64,000 nt of DNA from Rosistilla oblonga (GTDB lineage: Bacteria > Planctomycetota > Planctomycetia > Pirellulales > Pirellulaceae): the NCBI RefSeq assembly GCF_007751715.1, contig NZ_CP036292.1:5835339-5899338 (forward strand), given 5' to 3'. The position numbers and the translations under genes are program-made. How positions within the stretch are numbered: the stretch's first letter is position 1; every line of letters begins with the position of its first letter. The notes below the pieces were generated by a model, which did not search any database, was not told the origin of the DNA, and saw nothing but the letters and a program-made list of their open reading frames with translations. Below, piece after piece: positions 26,530 to 35,904 of the stretch.

Positions 26530-28022
26530 GCTAATCAGAAGAGAAGCCGGAAGAGGACAGGCACAGTCCTGGAACGTCTAACTCGCCGACGAAAGAGGAC
26601 AGACACAGTCCGAGAACGCCCAATCCGGGCCGTAGGTCCGACAATTTACATAGCCCAGCCAGCAGGGCTGGGTAGCGGCCAACCACACCTTCAAATTTCC
26701 ATCGGGCGAAGGGCCAACGGCCCGTGATGGGGGGAACCAAAAGGGGACAGGCACATTCCGGGAACGCCCAATGCGGGCCGCAGGCCCAGCAATTTGCATA
26801 GCCCAGCCAGCAGGGCTGGGTAGCGGCCGACCACACTCCAAAACCAAAAGGGGACAGGCACATTCCGAGACCGCCCGACGCGGGCCGTAGGTCCAGCAAT
26901 TTGCATAGCCCAGTCCGCAGGGCTGGGTAGCGGCCAACCACACTCCACTACATTTCCATCGGGTGAAGGGCCAACGGCCCGGGATGGGGCCGTCGCATGC
27001 GGGGCCTTCAGCCCAACCGGGGCGAAGTCGTGCAACGTTCACCCAGGCCGATGGCTGGGCTAGGCAAATAGTCGAGCCTTCAGCCCTGACTCGGACAGAA
27101 CCGGGACAGGCAGAATCAAAAGGGGACAGGTAAACCAAAAGGGGACAGGCACATTCCGAGAACGCCCGACGCGGGCCGTAGGTCCGACAATTTACATAGC
27201 CGAGCCTGCAGGGCTGGGTAGCGGCCAACCACACCTTCAAATTTCCATCGGGTGAAGGGCCAACGGCCCGTGATGGGGCCGTCGCATGCGGGGCCTTCAG
27301 CCCAACCGTGGCAAAACCAAAAGGGGACAGGCACATTTCGAGACCGCCCGACGCGGGCCGCAGGTCCGACAATTTGCATAGCCCAGCCTGCAGGGCTGGG
27401 TAGCGGCCGACCACACTCCACGTTTCCATCGGGTGAAGGGCCAACGGCACGGGATGGGGCCGTCGCGTGCGGGGCCTTCAGCCCAACCGGGGCGAATGCG
27501 TGCAACGTTCACCCAGGCCGATGGCTGGGCTAGGCAAATAGTCGAGCCTTCAGCCCTGACTCGGACAGAACCGGGACAGGCAGAATCAAAAGGGGACAGG
27601 TAAACCAAAAGGGGACAGGCACATTCCCAGACCGCCCGACACTGGCCGCAGGTCCGACAATTTAAACCAAAAAGGGGACAGGCACATTCCGAGAACGCCC
27701 GACGCGGGCCGTAGGTCCGACAATTTACATAGCCGAGCCTGCAGGGCTGGGTAGCGGCCAACCACACCTTCAAATTTCCATCGGGTGAAGGGCCAACGGC
27801 CCGTGATGGGGCCGTCGCATGCGGGGCCTTCAGCCCAACCGTGGCAAAACCAAAAGGGGACAGTCACATTTCGAGACCGCCCGACGCGGGCCGCAGGTCC
27901 GACAATTTGCATAGCCCAGCCTGCAGGGCTGGGTAGCGGCCGACCACACTCCACGTTTCCATCGGGTGAAGGGCCAACGGCCCGGGAGAGGGCCGTCACG
28001 TTCGGGGCCTTCAGCCCAACCG
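26530..28022. repeat. Compound hairpin-rich repeat array, left part
   Basis: At least eight units start with an AAAAGGGGACAGGCACATTC-like tag (for example 26737, 26847, 27137, 27323, 27611, 27669, 27852). Each then runs through CGCCCGACGCGGGCCGTAGG, a CCCAGCC..GGCTGGG hairpin, CCATCGGGTGAAGGGCCAAC and a GGGCC..GGCCC hairpin. Some carry a CGTGCAACGTTCACCCAGGC end. About 355 bp from 27133 recur from 27666 at a constant 533-bp offset with few changes. Open frames on both strands are repeats of one peptide and are not genes. The stretch 26360-26530 before it shows nothing recognisable. Confidence 0.9.
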
Positions 28023-28087
28023 TGGTGCGATAGACCACGACTGGCGGACACTCCAAGGATTACTCAGAATCTTCCCAGGAGAAAATA

Positions 28088-28393
28088 ATGCCAGAGAACC
28101 CTAGACAGCCGCGACGTGTGCATTCGGACGAGTTTAAACGCAGTGCCGTGGAGCTCGTTACGAAGAAGGGCTACACGATCAAACAGGCCGCCGATGCAGT
28201 TGCAGTGGCTCCGAGGAGCATCCGCGATTGGATCAAGAAATTTGACGCCAGTGCGATCCCCGCTTCAGTCGGCTCAAGCAACGATGCGCTGATTGCCGAG
28301 AACCGTCGCCTGAAGAAGGCGCTGCTGCAGGCCGAAATGGAACGAGACATATTAAAAAAAGCCACGGCGTATTTTGCGAAGGAGTCGAAATGA
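28088..28393 (+). CDS. IS3-family transposase OrfA
   Basis: This 101-residue protein has a helix-turn-helix (FKRSAVELVTKKGYTIKQAA, then SIRDWIKKFD) and a C-terminal leucine-zipper-like helix (ENRRLKKALLQAEMERDILK). This is the usual DNA-binding OrfA. Near its end A7G at 28354-28361 is a typical -1 slippery site. The -1 frame is the frame of orfB and is open from there to the orfB start, so an OrfAB fusion transposase can form. Confidence 0.95.
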   Translation: MPENPRQPRRVHSDEFKRSAVELVTKKGYTIKQAADAVAVAPRSIRDWIKKFDASAIPASVGSSNDALIAENRRLKKALLQAEMERDILKKATAYFAKESK

Positions 28394-29274
28394 AGTACGC
28401 CTGGATCAAACAACATCGCGACTCGTTTCCAATTCAGACCATGTGCCGAGTGATGCGTGTCAGCAGGAGCGGCTATTACGCCTGGTGCGTGCGCGAGCCA
28501 AGTGCACGCAAGCAAAGAACGAATAAGATTCGCGCGGATGTTCAGCGGGTGCACGCCAGTTCGAAGCAGATCTACGGAAGCTACAAGGTCGCTGAACTGA
28601 TGCAGGCCGACGCGCAGCTCGAGTCGGCAAGTCGCAATACGGTTGCCAAGGCGATGCGTGAAATGGGCCTAAAAAGCAAGGTCCACAAGCGTTTCACTCC
28701 AACGACCACGGTCGCCGATCCAACCAAAGTCCCCGCACCGAATCTACTCGACCAGGTCTTCGAGGCGGAAGGACCAAACCGCAAATGGGTAACCGATATC
28801 ACCTATTTGCCATCGGCCAACGGCTGGATCTATCTTGCTGTTGTGCTCGATCTGTTTAGCCGCAAAGTGGTTGGATGGTCGATTTCCGAAAGCCTCGCAA
28901 CGCCTCTGGTTGAAGATGCGTTGAGGCAAGCGATCGCAAATCGACGGCCCGACACAGCGAACCTGCTGCACCACAGCGATCGTGGATGCCAGTACACCAG
29001 CAGCGAGTATCAACGTACGCTGAAGACTCTCGGCATCACCTGCTCGATGAGCCGCACTGGATGTTGTTATGACAACGCCGTGATGGAACGATTCTTTTGG
29101 TCCCTGAAACATGAGTGGACCAAATTTGAATCGTTTGCCGATATCAACGATGCCCGAAGCAGCGTATTTGAATACATCGAAGCGTTTTACAACTCCACGC
29201 GAATTCATCAAACCCTTGGCTACCGAACTCCCAACCAGTTCGAAGTCGACCACGAGCAATCCTTAGCCCTTTGA
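28390..29274 (+). CDS. IS3-family transposase OrfB (rve integrase core)
   Basis: This 294-residue protein has an HTH_21-like N-terminus (SRSGYYAW, QIYGSYKVAELM) and an rve integrase core. The DDE residues lie in WVTDITYLP, LLHHSDRGCQYTS and CYDNAVMERFFWSLK. The end is YNSTRIHQTLGYRTPNQFE. It starts at the ATGA overlap with orfA (4 nt), so it can also be made on its own. All catalytic residues are present. Confidence 0.96.
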   Translation: MKYAWIKQHRDSFPIQTMCRVMRVSRSGYYAWCVREPSARKQRTNKIRADVQRVHASSKQIYGSYKVAELMQADAQLESASRNTVAKAMREMGLKSKVHKRFTPTTTVADPTKVPAPNLLDQVFEAEGPNRKWVTDITYLPSANGWIYLAVVLDLFSRKVVGWSISESLATPLVEDALRQAIANRRPDTANLLHHSDRGCQYTSSEYQRTLKTLGITCSMSRTGCCYDNAVMERFFWSLKHEWTKFESFADINDARSSVFEYIEAFYNSTRIHQTLGYRTPNQFEVDHEQSLAL

Positions 29275-29311
29275 CGCCCCTTGGAGTGTCCGTCAGTCGT
29301 GGTCTATCGCA

Positions 29312-30030
29312 TGGCGAATGCGTGCAACGTTCCCCCAGGCCGATGGCCTGGGTTAGGCAAACGGTCGAGCCTTCGGCCCTGACTCGGACGGAATCAAAAA
29401 GGGGACAGGCACATTCCGTGAACGCCCAACGCGTGCCGCAGGCCCAGCAATTTGCATAGCCCAGCCAGCAGGGCTGGGTAGCGGTCGACCACACTCCACT
29501 ACATTTCCATCGGGTGAAGGGCCAACGGCCCGTGATGGGGCCGTCGCATGCGGGGCCTTCAGCCCAACCGTGGCGAATTCGTGCAACGTTCACCCAGGCC
29601 GATGGCCTGGGCTAGGCAAACGGCCGAGCCTTCGGCCCTGACTCGGACGGAACCGGGTAGCCAAAAAAGCGAAATGGGGACAGGCACATTCCGAGACCGC
29701 CCGACGCGGGCCGCAGGTCCGGCAATTTACATCGCCCAGTCCGCAGGGCTGGGTAAACCAAAAGGGGACAGGCACACTTCGAGAACGCCCAATGCGGGCC
29801 GTAGGTCCGGCAATTTGCATAGCCCAGCCAGCAGGGCTGGGTAGCGGCCGACCACACTCCACTACATTTCCATCGGGTGAAGGGCCAACGGCACGGGATG
29901 GGGCCGTCGCGCTCGGGGCCTTCAGCCCAACCGTGGCGAATTCGTGCAACGTTCACCCAGGCCGATGGCCTGGGCTAGGCAAACGGCCGAGCCTTCGGCC
30001 CTGACTCGTAGCGAAAAGGGGACAGGCTGA
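29312..30030. repeat. Compound hairpin-rich repeat array, right part
   Basis: It continues the unit broken by the IS3 element. It has units tagged GGGGACAGGCAC at about 29400, 29676 and 29765. Each contains CCCAGGCC..GGCCTGGG and CCCAGCC..GGCTGGG hairpins, and the segment CGTGGCGAATTCGTGCAACG recurs at a 363-bp offset. A lone tag (AAAAGGGGACAGGC) at 30014 closes the array just before the next gene's 3' end. Confidence 0.9.
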
Positions 30031-30050
30031 TCCCAACAGCCGGCTGCCAC

Positions 30051-31574
30051 CTACTGGCGCTGCAGGATCGCGATCGATCGATCGGCGGCGGCGGGACCGG
30101 CTTGGGCGAACAGTCGCCGCAGGCACGACAGCGCCGGTTCGGGACCGTTGACCAATTCGTGGCGGATCGAATCGGTTAACGTTTGTTGCGTCAGCCGCCC
30201 CGATTCGGGAGCTCCATTGCTGGCGATCGCCCCTTGGCTGACCAAGACCAACGCCTCGCCGGGCAGCAGTCGCATCGTGTGCACCAGCGGGCGGACGTCG
30301 GGGTCGCGGCCCAACGGTTCAGTCGGCGACGCGAGCATTCGATATCCGTAGCGATTGACGATCAGTCCCTGACAAGTCCCCGCGGAAGAGAACTGCCCCT
30401 CCCCCGTCTCGGGATCGACGGTAACGTACAGCAGGCTTGTCGATTGGTCGCCGGTCGATGTCTGCCACAGCGTGTCGTTGACTCGGCTGAGCACTTGATT
30501 CGTCTTGTGCCGGTACCCGGTGTGCGATTGCCAAGCCGAACGCGCGGTTGCAGCCGTCAACGCCGACTCGATCCCGCTGGCTCCAACCGAAGCGATGGCG
30601 ATCGCGATCTTGCCGTCGGGCAGGATGTCCCAGGCAAACCAATCGCCCCCGACCGCTTCAGCCGCTTCGTTCCAACCGGCCACATCCCAATCTTTGTCCA
30701 ACGGAACCGCTGGCGGCAACTGACGCGATTGCCAAGCCGCGGCGGCACGCAATTCGTCGCGGACCTCTGCCTGTTCAGCCGCCTTGGTGCCGATCACCTC
30801 GCGTTCCAACTCCGCCGCAATTCGCCCGGCGGCGAGAGTTGCCGACGCCTGTTGCGCCGACGTGATGTCGCGGGGCTGATCGTCCCACAGCCACAGGGTT
30901 CCCAACGGCAGATCGCCGCCGCGAATCGCAACCACGATCGCAGCGCCACGCTCCTCGGGACTCTCCCAGTGCGGCATCCGCGGAATATCTTCGATCGTAA
31001 CAACCGGCGAGACCAACGCCTCGAGATCGCCCAATGCGCCACGCAGCGCCCGCGGCGGTTGAGCCAACCGCGACTTGGGCAGCCCAAAGCAGGAACGCAA
31101 TTTCAAATGACTGGTATCGGCATCCAGCAAATAGAGTCCCGCGGCGTCACAACCGGTGGCGGCACTCGCCTCTTTCAAAACAGCTTCCAAACGATCGGCG
31201 ATATGTCCGGCCGCGGGGAGGCAACCGGCGTTGGCATCTTCAACGGCGTGGGTCGCTTCCTGGTTCCTTAGCAAACCTTCGAATTCACGCAAACGGTCGG
31301 CGATTCGCGACGCGGCCTGTGCAAGCGTTTCCGCTGCACTTTTTGAAACCGCCGGCTGCGCGTCGGCAGAATCAACATCCATCATCGCCTCGGTGCAGGC
31401 GGGCAACAACATCAGCCGGTGCGCCGTGGTGCCAGTGGAAGGTTTGATTCGCCAACCCGTCGCATCAACATAAGCCTGCCAAAAAGCGGACATCTCGTCG
31501 CTTGCAGCAAACTTCCGTGGGGAGGTGTTGTCGTCTGCGTGAATTCGAAGGTAGTCAGGTATTTGCAAGGTCAC
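30051..31574 (-). CDS. GAF / SpoIIE-type phosphatase-like protein, probably inactive
   Basis: This 507-residue protein has an N-terminal region of unknown fold and a GAF-like sensor (about 125-255, GCDAAGLYLLDAD, GTLWLWDDQ). A PP2C/SpoIIE (RsbU-type) domain follows (about 290-505). The first metal motif VGGDW keeps Asp311. The usual 'GDVSGKG' is ASVGASG (328-334) and the usual 'TDG' is SQG (446-448), so two metal-binding aspartates are missing. It may therefore be a sensor or binding protein rather than a phosphatase. The start is GTG at 31574. No partner-switch genes (STAS, kinase) are adjacent. Confidence 0.82.
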   Translation of the reverse strand: MTLQIPDYLRIHADDNTSPRKFAASDEMSAFWQAYVDATGWRIKPSTGTTAHRLMLLPACTEAMMDVDSADAQPAVSKSAAETLAQAASRIADRLREFEGLLRNQEATHAVEDANAGCLPAAGHIADRLEAVLKEASAATGCDAAGLYLLDADTSHLKLRSCFGLPKSRLAQPPRALRGALGDLEALVSPVVTIEDIPRMPHWESPEERGAAIVVAIRGGDLPLGTLWLWDDQPRDITSAQQASATLAAGRIAAELEREVIGTKAAEQAEVRDELRAAAAWQSRQLPPAVPLDKDWDVAGWNEAAEAVGGDWFAWDILPDGKIAIAIASVGASGIESALTAATARSAWQSHTGYRHKTNQVLSRVNDTLWQTSTGDQSTSLLYVTVDPETGEGQFSSAGTCQGLIVNRYGYRMLASPTEPLGRDPDVRPLVHTMRLLPGEALVLVSQGAIASNGAPESGRLTQQTLTDSIRHELVNGPEPALSCLRRLFAQAGPAAADRSIAILQRQ

Positions 31575-31970
31575 GTCGTCGATCCAGGCTCAGGTGACGC
31601 CGCTCTGTCATCATTGACGGCGGCTTGACATTGGGCACCAGCGAGTCCTTGCCGGAAGCTATCCCTCACGCGGCTCTGAAGCGATCGCACCGCAAACAGC
31701 AGTGCATTGGATCGATCCGGTCGCATGAAGACTTAACAGTTTTGATTCCCTTCATGGGTCACACTGCTAGCATCGGCAGACCGGAGAAGCTTTCGTGACC
31801 GCAGAAGTCGACGCAGCCGATAAAGTTCACGAACTCGATCGCGCCGCCGTCACAAGCGACACGACCGGACCACCGCCGATGCGGTCATCCCCACATCCGC
31901 TTCAACCTGTCCCGACGGGCGTCGCGAACGCCCCGAGAAAATGCCCTGCGAGCTCACCTCGACCGCGAGA
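31575..31970. other. 396-bp gap between two minus-strand genes
   Basis: I see no supported gene. A plus-strand frame starting GTG at 31795 after GGAGAAG runs into the antisense of the next gene and matches nothing I know. The AT-poor sequence shows no terminator for the LOG-family gene. Confidence 0.4.
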
Positions 31971-32972
31971 TCACTCGTCTTCGTTGATAAAGTCGATCAG
32001 CATTCGCAATCGCCCCATCGCGCGGCGATTGAACAAAAAGACTAGCCGTGGCAATTCGGCGATCTCCGCTTCGGAGTGCTCCTCCGGCAGCGCAGCCATC
32101 TGCTCGAAACCGCCTTTGACGACGATATCGGAGAACCGATCGTTGACCGCTGCCAACTTCGCCGCTCCCAACGGTCGCTGCAACCGCAACACCAGCTTGC
32201 CGTTGACATACCGCATGCTGTGATAGACACGATAGAAGCGATCGAGTTCGGCGACCGCTTCGTCGACCGATTCGGTAATTTTGTACAACCGCAGATCCTC
32301 GGGCGAGATCATCCCGCCGTCGAGCAGTTGCGAATCGACGAACTTGCCAAACTCCTTCCAATACGTTCCACCGGGGGCGTCCAACAGCACGACGGGAATC
32401 ATCGGGTGCTTGCCCGTTTGCAGCAGTGTCAGTACTTCGGCGGTTTCGTCGAGCGTTCCAAAGCCGCCGGGCAGGCTGACCACCGCGTGACACTCTTTCA
32501 CAAACATCAACTTGCGAGTGAAAAAGTACTTCATCGTGACCAGCTTGCGATCGCCTTCGATCACCGGGTTGGCTCCCTGTTCGAAGGGCAACATGATGTT
32601 CAGCCCCATCGAATGCTCGCGCCCCGCGCCGCGGTGCCCCGCCTCCATGATCCCGCTACCCGCACCGGTGACGACCATCCAGTCCTCGGCCGCCATCCGC
32701 CGACCAAACTCCTCGGCCGCTTTAAACGTTGGATGCGACGGCGCGGTCCGAGCCGACCCGAAGACGGTCACTTTGCGATGTCGCCGATAAGGCCGGAAGA
32801 CACTGAACGCATATCGCAATTCGATCAACGTGCGGCTGAGGATCTTCAGATCGCCGCGAGCGGTCCGGTCGCGGACCAGCCGATCGATCGTCTTCCGCAT
32901 CACTTCGATCAAGTCGGGGCTGCGCAACCGTGTCTCTTTGTTGCTTCCCGAATCGTCCGGTTTCTCGGTCAT
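31971..32972 (-). CDS. LOG family protein (TIGR00730-like Rossmann fold)
   Basis: This 333-residue protein has VTVFGSARTAPSHP, VVTGAGSGIMEAGHRGA and the LOG signature SLPGGFGTLDETAEVLTLLQ. These mark the nucleotide-monophosphate phosphoribohydrolase family, which includes cytokinin-activating LOG enzymes. It is longer than typical LOGs (about 190): about 60 residues at the N-terminus and 80 at the C-terminus are extra, as in the large bacterial subgroup. Starting at the ATG at 32972 (MTEKPDDSGS) leaves a 104-nt divergent gap to the next gene; the frame stays open further upstream without any match. Confidence 0.88.
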   Translation of the reverse strand: MTEKPDDSGSNKETRLRSPDLIEVMRKTIDRLVRDRTARGDLKILSRTLIELRYAFSVFRPYRRHRKVTVFGSARTAPSHPTFKAAEEFGRRMAAEDWMVVTGAGSGIMEAGHRGAGREHSMGLNIMLPFEQGANPVIEGDRKLVTMKYFFTRKLMFVKECHAVVSLPGGFGTLDETAEVLTLLQTGKHPMIPVVLLDAPGGTYWKEFGKFVDSQLLDGGMISPEDLRLYKITESVDEAVAELDRFYRVYHSMRYVNGKLVLRLQRPLGAAKLAAVNDRFSDIVVKGGFEQMAALPEEHSEAEIAELPRLVFLFNRRAMGRLRMLIDFINEDE

Positions 32973-33076
32973 TCTCGTTCTCTTCAGGGGCGTGTAGCAG
33001 GATATCAAGCCATGCGGGTTGACAATACAATGCAACCAGTCATTCACATCCCCGTTATAGTCAAAGGTTTGAAGCA

Positions 33077-33709
33077 TTGGATATCGCAGTTTTAGGTACG
33101 GGCAACGTCGGTGCAACCCTGGGCCGCCGTCTGGCCGGACTCGGTCACAACATCGTCTTTGGCTCGCGACTGCCACAAAGTGAGCGTGTGCAACAGTTGA
33201 TCGAAGAGAATCCGCACGCCCATGCTGCCGAAACGATCGCCGAAGCGGCGCGGCAATGCGATACGATCCTGTTCGCCGCCCCATGGACCGCCGCCCGCGA
33301 AACGCTGACCAACGCAGGCGATTTGACCGGCAAAACCTTGATCGATTGCACCAACCCGCTAAACGAAACCTTCGACGGGATCACGCTCGGCCACACCGAA
33401 TCGGCAGCCGAAAAGATCGCGCACTGGGCCGCCGGAGCACACGTTGTCAAAGCCTTCAACACCGCCAGCTTGGCGACGATGGAAAACCCCGATTTCGATG
33501 GCCAACGCGCCACGATGTTCTACTGTGGCGACGACATCACAGCCAAAGCGACCGCAGGAACGCTGATCGACGAGCTTGGTTTTGAGGCGATCGATGCGGG
33601 CGACCTGCAATCGGCACGCTACTTGGAACCGATGGCGATGCTCTACATCCAACTCGCCATCCATCAGAAGATGGGCAGCCAGTTCGCCCTGAAAATGCTC
33701 CGTCGCTAA
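33077..33709 (+). CDS. F420-dependent NADP reductase-like oxidoreductase
   Basis: This 210-residue protein starts at TTG 33077, directly before MDIAVLGTGNVGATLGRRLA, the dinucleotide-binding motif that opens the F420_oxidored/NADPH-dependent family. Later motifs are DTILFAAPWTA, KTLIDCTNPL, AHVVKAFNTAS and MFYCGDD. An NAD(P)-linked reduction is likely, but the cofactor partner is not determined by sequence. It is divergent from the LOG gene and 79 nt before the DUF6807 gene. Confidence 0.85.
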   Translation: MDIAVLGTGNVGATLGRRLAGLGHNIVFGSRLPQSERVQQLIEENPHAHAAETIAEAARQCDTILFAAPWTAARETLTNAGDLTGKTLIDCTNPLNETFDGITLGHTESAAEKIAHWAAGAHVVKAFNTASLATMENPDFDGQRATMFYCGDDITAKATAGTLIDELGFEAIDAGDLQSARYLEPMAMLYIQLAIHQKMGSQFALKMLRR

Positions 33710-33788
33710 ACCGCGGCGCCGCCAACCGCGAGGCCGCCGCACCGTCCACAACCGAACCTTCCCTGGGCACCGCATAAAGGACGAACCG

Positions 33789-34802
33789 ATGACATTGACG
33801 ACACGATCGCTACTTTCAAGCCTGCTTGCGGCCTGGTGTTTACTGGCATCCCCAATCGCCGCCGCCGACCTGCAAGTGAAGGAGACCAACGCGGCGATCG
33901 AGATCGCCAGCGACGGCAAGTCGGTGTTGGTCTATAACAAGCAATCGCCGCCGGTCCCCGACGGAATCGATCCGATCTATCACCGCAGCGGATTCCTGCA
34001 TCCTGTCGCTTCGCCGGCCGGAAACGTCGTCACGGCAGCGTTTCCAGCGGACCATCCGCACCAACAGGGAGTCTTCAGCGCGTGGGTGAGGACCAACTAC
34101 GACGGACGCGAGATCGACTTCTGGAATCTTGCCGGAGGCGTCGGACGCGTGTCGCATGAACGCGTCGTCAAGACGTTTACCGAAAACGAATCGGCAGGGT
34201 TCGAGGTCGATCTGATTCACCATACGGTCGCCGAACCGAAGGTCGATATACTGCGTGAGCGCTGGCGAATCACGGTCCAACCGACCGACGGATCCTACCG
34301 CTGCTTCGATCTACAAACGACTCAGGAAGCACTAACCGACAAGCCGTTGACAGTCGAAAAGTATCATTACGGCGGCGTTGCGACGCGCGGCCCCGCTCGC
34401 TGGAGCCTGCCGTCGGGAAAGAAAGCTGCGGCAAAAGCAAGCGACGCCGACAACAATAAACCAAGCGAACCGATCAGCGAGATCGTCGACGAGCACGGCC
34501 ACGACCGGATCGCCGGGAACCATCATCCGACGCGATGGGTGACGCTTTCGGGAACCGAAGGGGACGATTTGGTCTGCATCACGATGCTTGGACACGCCGA
34601 TAACTTCCGAGCCCCGCAGCCGGCGCGGCTCCATCCCAGCATGCCCTACTTCTGCTTTGCACCTTGCGTGACGGGGGAGTTTCAGATCGCCAAAGACCAG
34701 CCCTACGAAGCGAGCTTTCGATTCCTGGTCACCGATGGAAAGCCCGATCCGGCGTGGATTGAACAGCAATGGCAAGCGTGGTGCGGCGACAAAGCCCAAT
34801 AG
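33789..34802 (+). CDS. Secreted DUF6807 (PmoA-like) protein
   Basis: This 337-residue protein has a signal peptide (LLAAWCLLASPIAAAD) and the family's conserved core: HRSGFLHPVASPAGNVV, FPADHPHQQGVFSAWV, FWNLAGGVGRVSHE, ARWVTL-like HPTRWVTLSGTEGD and MPYFCFAP. The family is abundant in planctomycetes and acts in the periplasm, probably on carbohydrates, but its chemistry is not established. The label PmoA is historical and does not mean methane monooxygenase. It is transcribed with or after the oxidoreductase upstream. Confidence 0.88.
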   Translation: MTLTTRSLLSSLLAAWCLLASPIAAADLQVKETNAAIEIASDGKSVLVYNKQSPPVPDGIDPIYHRSGFLHPVASPAGNVVTAAFPADHPHQQGVFSAWVRTNYDGREIDFWNLAGGVGRVSHERVVKTFTENESAGFEVDLIHHTVAEPKVDILRERWRITVQPTDGSYRCFDLQTTQEALTDKPLTVEKYHYGGVATRGPARWSLPSGKKAAAKASDADNNKPSEPISEIVDEHGHDRIAGNHHPTRWVTLSGTEGDDLVCITMLGHADNFRAPQPARLHPSMPYFCFAPCVTGEFQIAKDQPYEASFRFLVTDGKPDPAWIEQQWQAWCGDKAQ

Positions 34803-34842
34803 TTCGCAAGAGCAACGAAGTCGATCGCCGCTCGTGCGGCCG

Positions 34843-35883
34843 CTATCCCAAGAACGGGAACGACGGATCGATCACGTGCATCTCTTTCAGATGCGACCAG
34901 AAGCTTGGTGGCGCCGCGCCGTCGACCGCCGCAACGGTTCGTGCAATGTTGTGCGGACTGGAACTGCTGATCGCGACAGCTTGGATTCCTGGCACGCTGC
35001 GAGCAAACTCCAGGCAGGCAGCCGCCGGCGCGACGTCGAACCGCTGGCACGCAGTCTGGAATCGCTGCCGCCAATCGAGTAGCTCGCGATCCTCGGCCGA
35101 TTCGCCGGTGACGACGCGGTAGTCGTAGAACTTGCCGCCGAGCGCGAAGCCGGCGTTAAAGACCGCGGCGTTTAAGATCCCGACTCCGGCTTCATCCAAC
35201 TGTTCGATAAACGCCAGCAGCTCCGGCGGATGTTTCATGATCGTCAGCGAATTGGCCAACATCACCCAGTCGAGATCGACGCGATCGCAGACGTCGCGGA
35301 TCGAAGTCCAATCCTTGGCTCCCACGCCAACGCCCAAGACCTTCCCTTCGCTGCGCAGCTCGCCCAGCGCTCGATAAGCCTCTTCGATGTCGTGCCAACG
35401 CTGCTTGTGATCGGCGGGATCGGTTGCCGCAGCCAGGTACTCATCGGGATCGTGGACCGAAACCAGACCGGCTTGGTAATCGCCAAGCAGTTCGTTCCCT
35501 TGGTGATAACAGCGAAGGATCCCCTCGTAACTGATCTCCTGACGCGCGTCGTGCGTCAGCCCAAACCAAGCACCCGGTTCAAACGTAGGCTCATCGCCAA
35601 CCAATGGCTGGCGAGTCCAAGCAAGCTTGTTGCTGATCACCACGTCGGCGGGATCGATGTTCAGCCGCGACAGCTCGCGACCGATGATCTCCAACGACAT
35701 CCCAGCGCCGTACTTGCCGGCGGAGTCGATAAAGACAGGGGCTTCGACGCGGCGAAACCACTCCGCAACCACCTGCTGCTTCGCTTCGTCGGGAACCTCG
35801 GCAAACAGATTCCCCAAGCTGGTCGAACCGAATACGACCGGCGGAATTCGCAAGCCGGTTTTGCCAAACAGCTGTCGTTGCAT
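34843..35883 (-). CDS. Aldo/keto reductase
   Basis: This 346-residue TIM-barrel protein has the aldo/keto reductase tetrad pattern: FIDSAGKYG (Asp and Tyr), VVISNKLAW (Lys) and LVSVHDPDEYL (His). It also has SEGKVLGVGVG and a C-terminal VPGIQAVAISSSSPHNI. The whole resembles the D-threo-aldose/L-fucose 1-dehydrogenase subgroup that oxidises sugars with NAD(P). It follows sdhB by 21 nt on the same strand and is probably the last gene of that transcript, an unusual partner for succinate dehydrogenase. Confidence 0.88.
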   Translation of the reverse strand: MQRQLFGKTGLRIPPVVFGSTSLGNLFAEVPDEAKQQVVAEWFRRVEAPVFIDSAGKYGAGMSLEIIGRELSRLNIDPADVVISNKLAWTRQPLVGDEPTFEPGAWFGLTHDARQEISYEGILRCYHQGNELLGDYQAGLVSVHDPDEYLAAATDPADHKQRWHDIEEAYRALGELRSEGKVLGVGVGAKDWTSIRDVCDRVDLDWVMLANSLTIMKHPPELLAFIEQLDEAGVGILNAAVFNAGFALGGKFYDYRVVTGESAEDRELLDWRQRFQTACQRFDVAPAAACLEFARSVPGIQAVAISSSSPHNIARTVAAVDGAAPPSFWSHLKEMHVIDPSFPFLG

Positions 35884-35904
35884 CGAGGTTTACCGATTCA
35901 GAAA

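Larger units (their letters stand above)
28026..29311 (+). mobile_element. IS3-family insertion sequence, intact
   Basis: This 1286-bp element starts TGCGATAGACC and ends GGTCTATCGCA. The terminal inverted repeats are 33 bp (28026-28058, 29279-29311) with one mismatch. The target TGG is duplicated on both sides (28023-28025, 29312-29314). Removing the element restores CCCAACCGTGGCGAATGCG, the sequence seen in intact copies of the surrounding repeat. It carries orfA and orfB with a frameshift signal, so it looks recently inserted and functional. Confidence 0.97.

Noticed and set aside
26530-30030. Many open frames of 70-290 codons on both strands of the array
   Set aside because: They are rich in Trp, Arg, Gly and Pro, repeat the same peptide in every unit, lack ribosome sites and overlap on both strands. 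They are artefacts of the high-GC repeat.
26530-30030. A CRISPR array
   Set aside because: Units are long (200-360 bp), differ in length, contain several hairpins each and have no unique spacers of uniform size; no cas genes are present.
31795-32223. A plus-strand gene starting GTG after GGAGAAG
   Set aside because: Most of it is antisense to the LOG-family gene, its composition is Ser/Pro/Arg-biased as expected of a shadow frame, and it matches no family I know.
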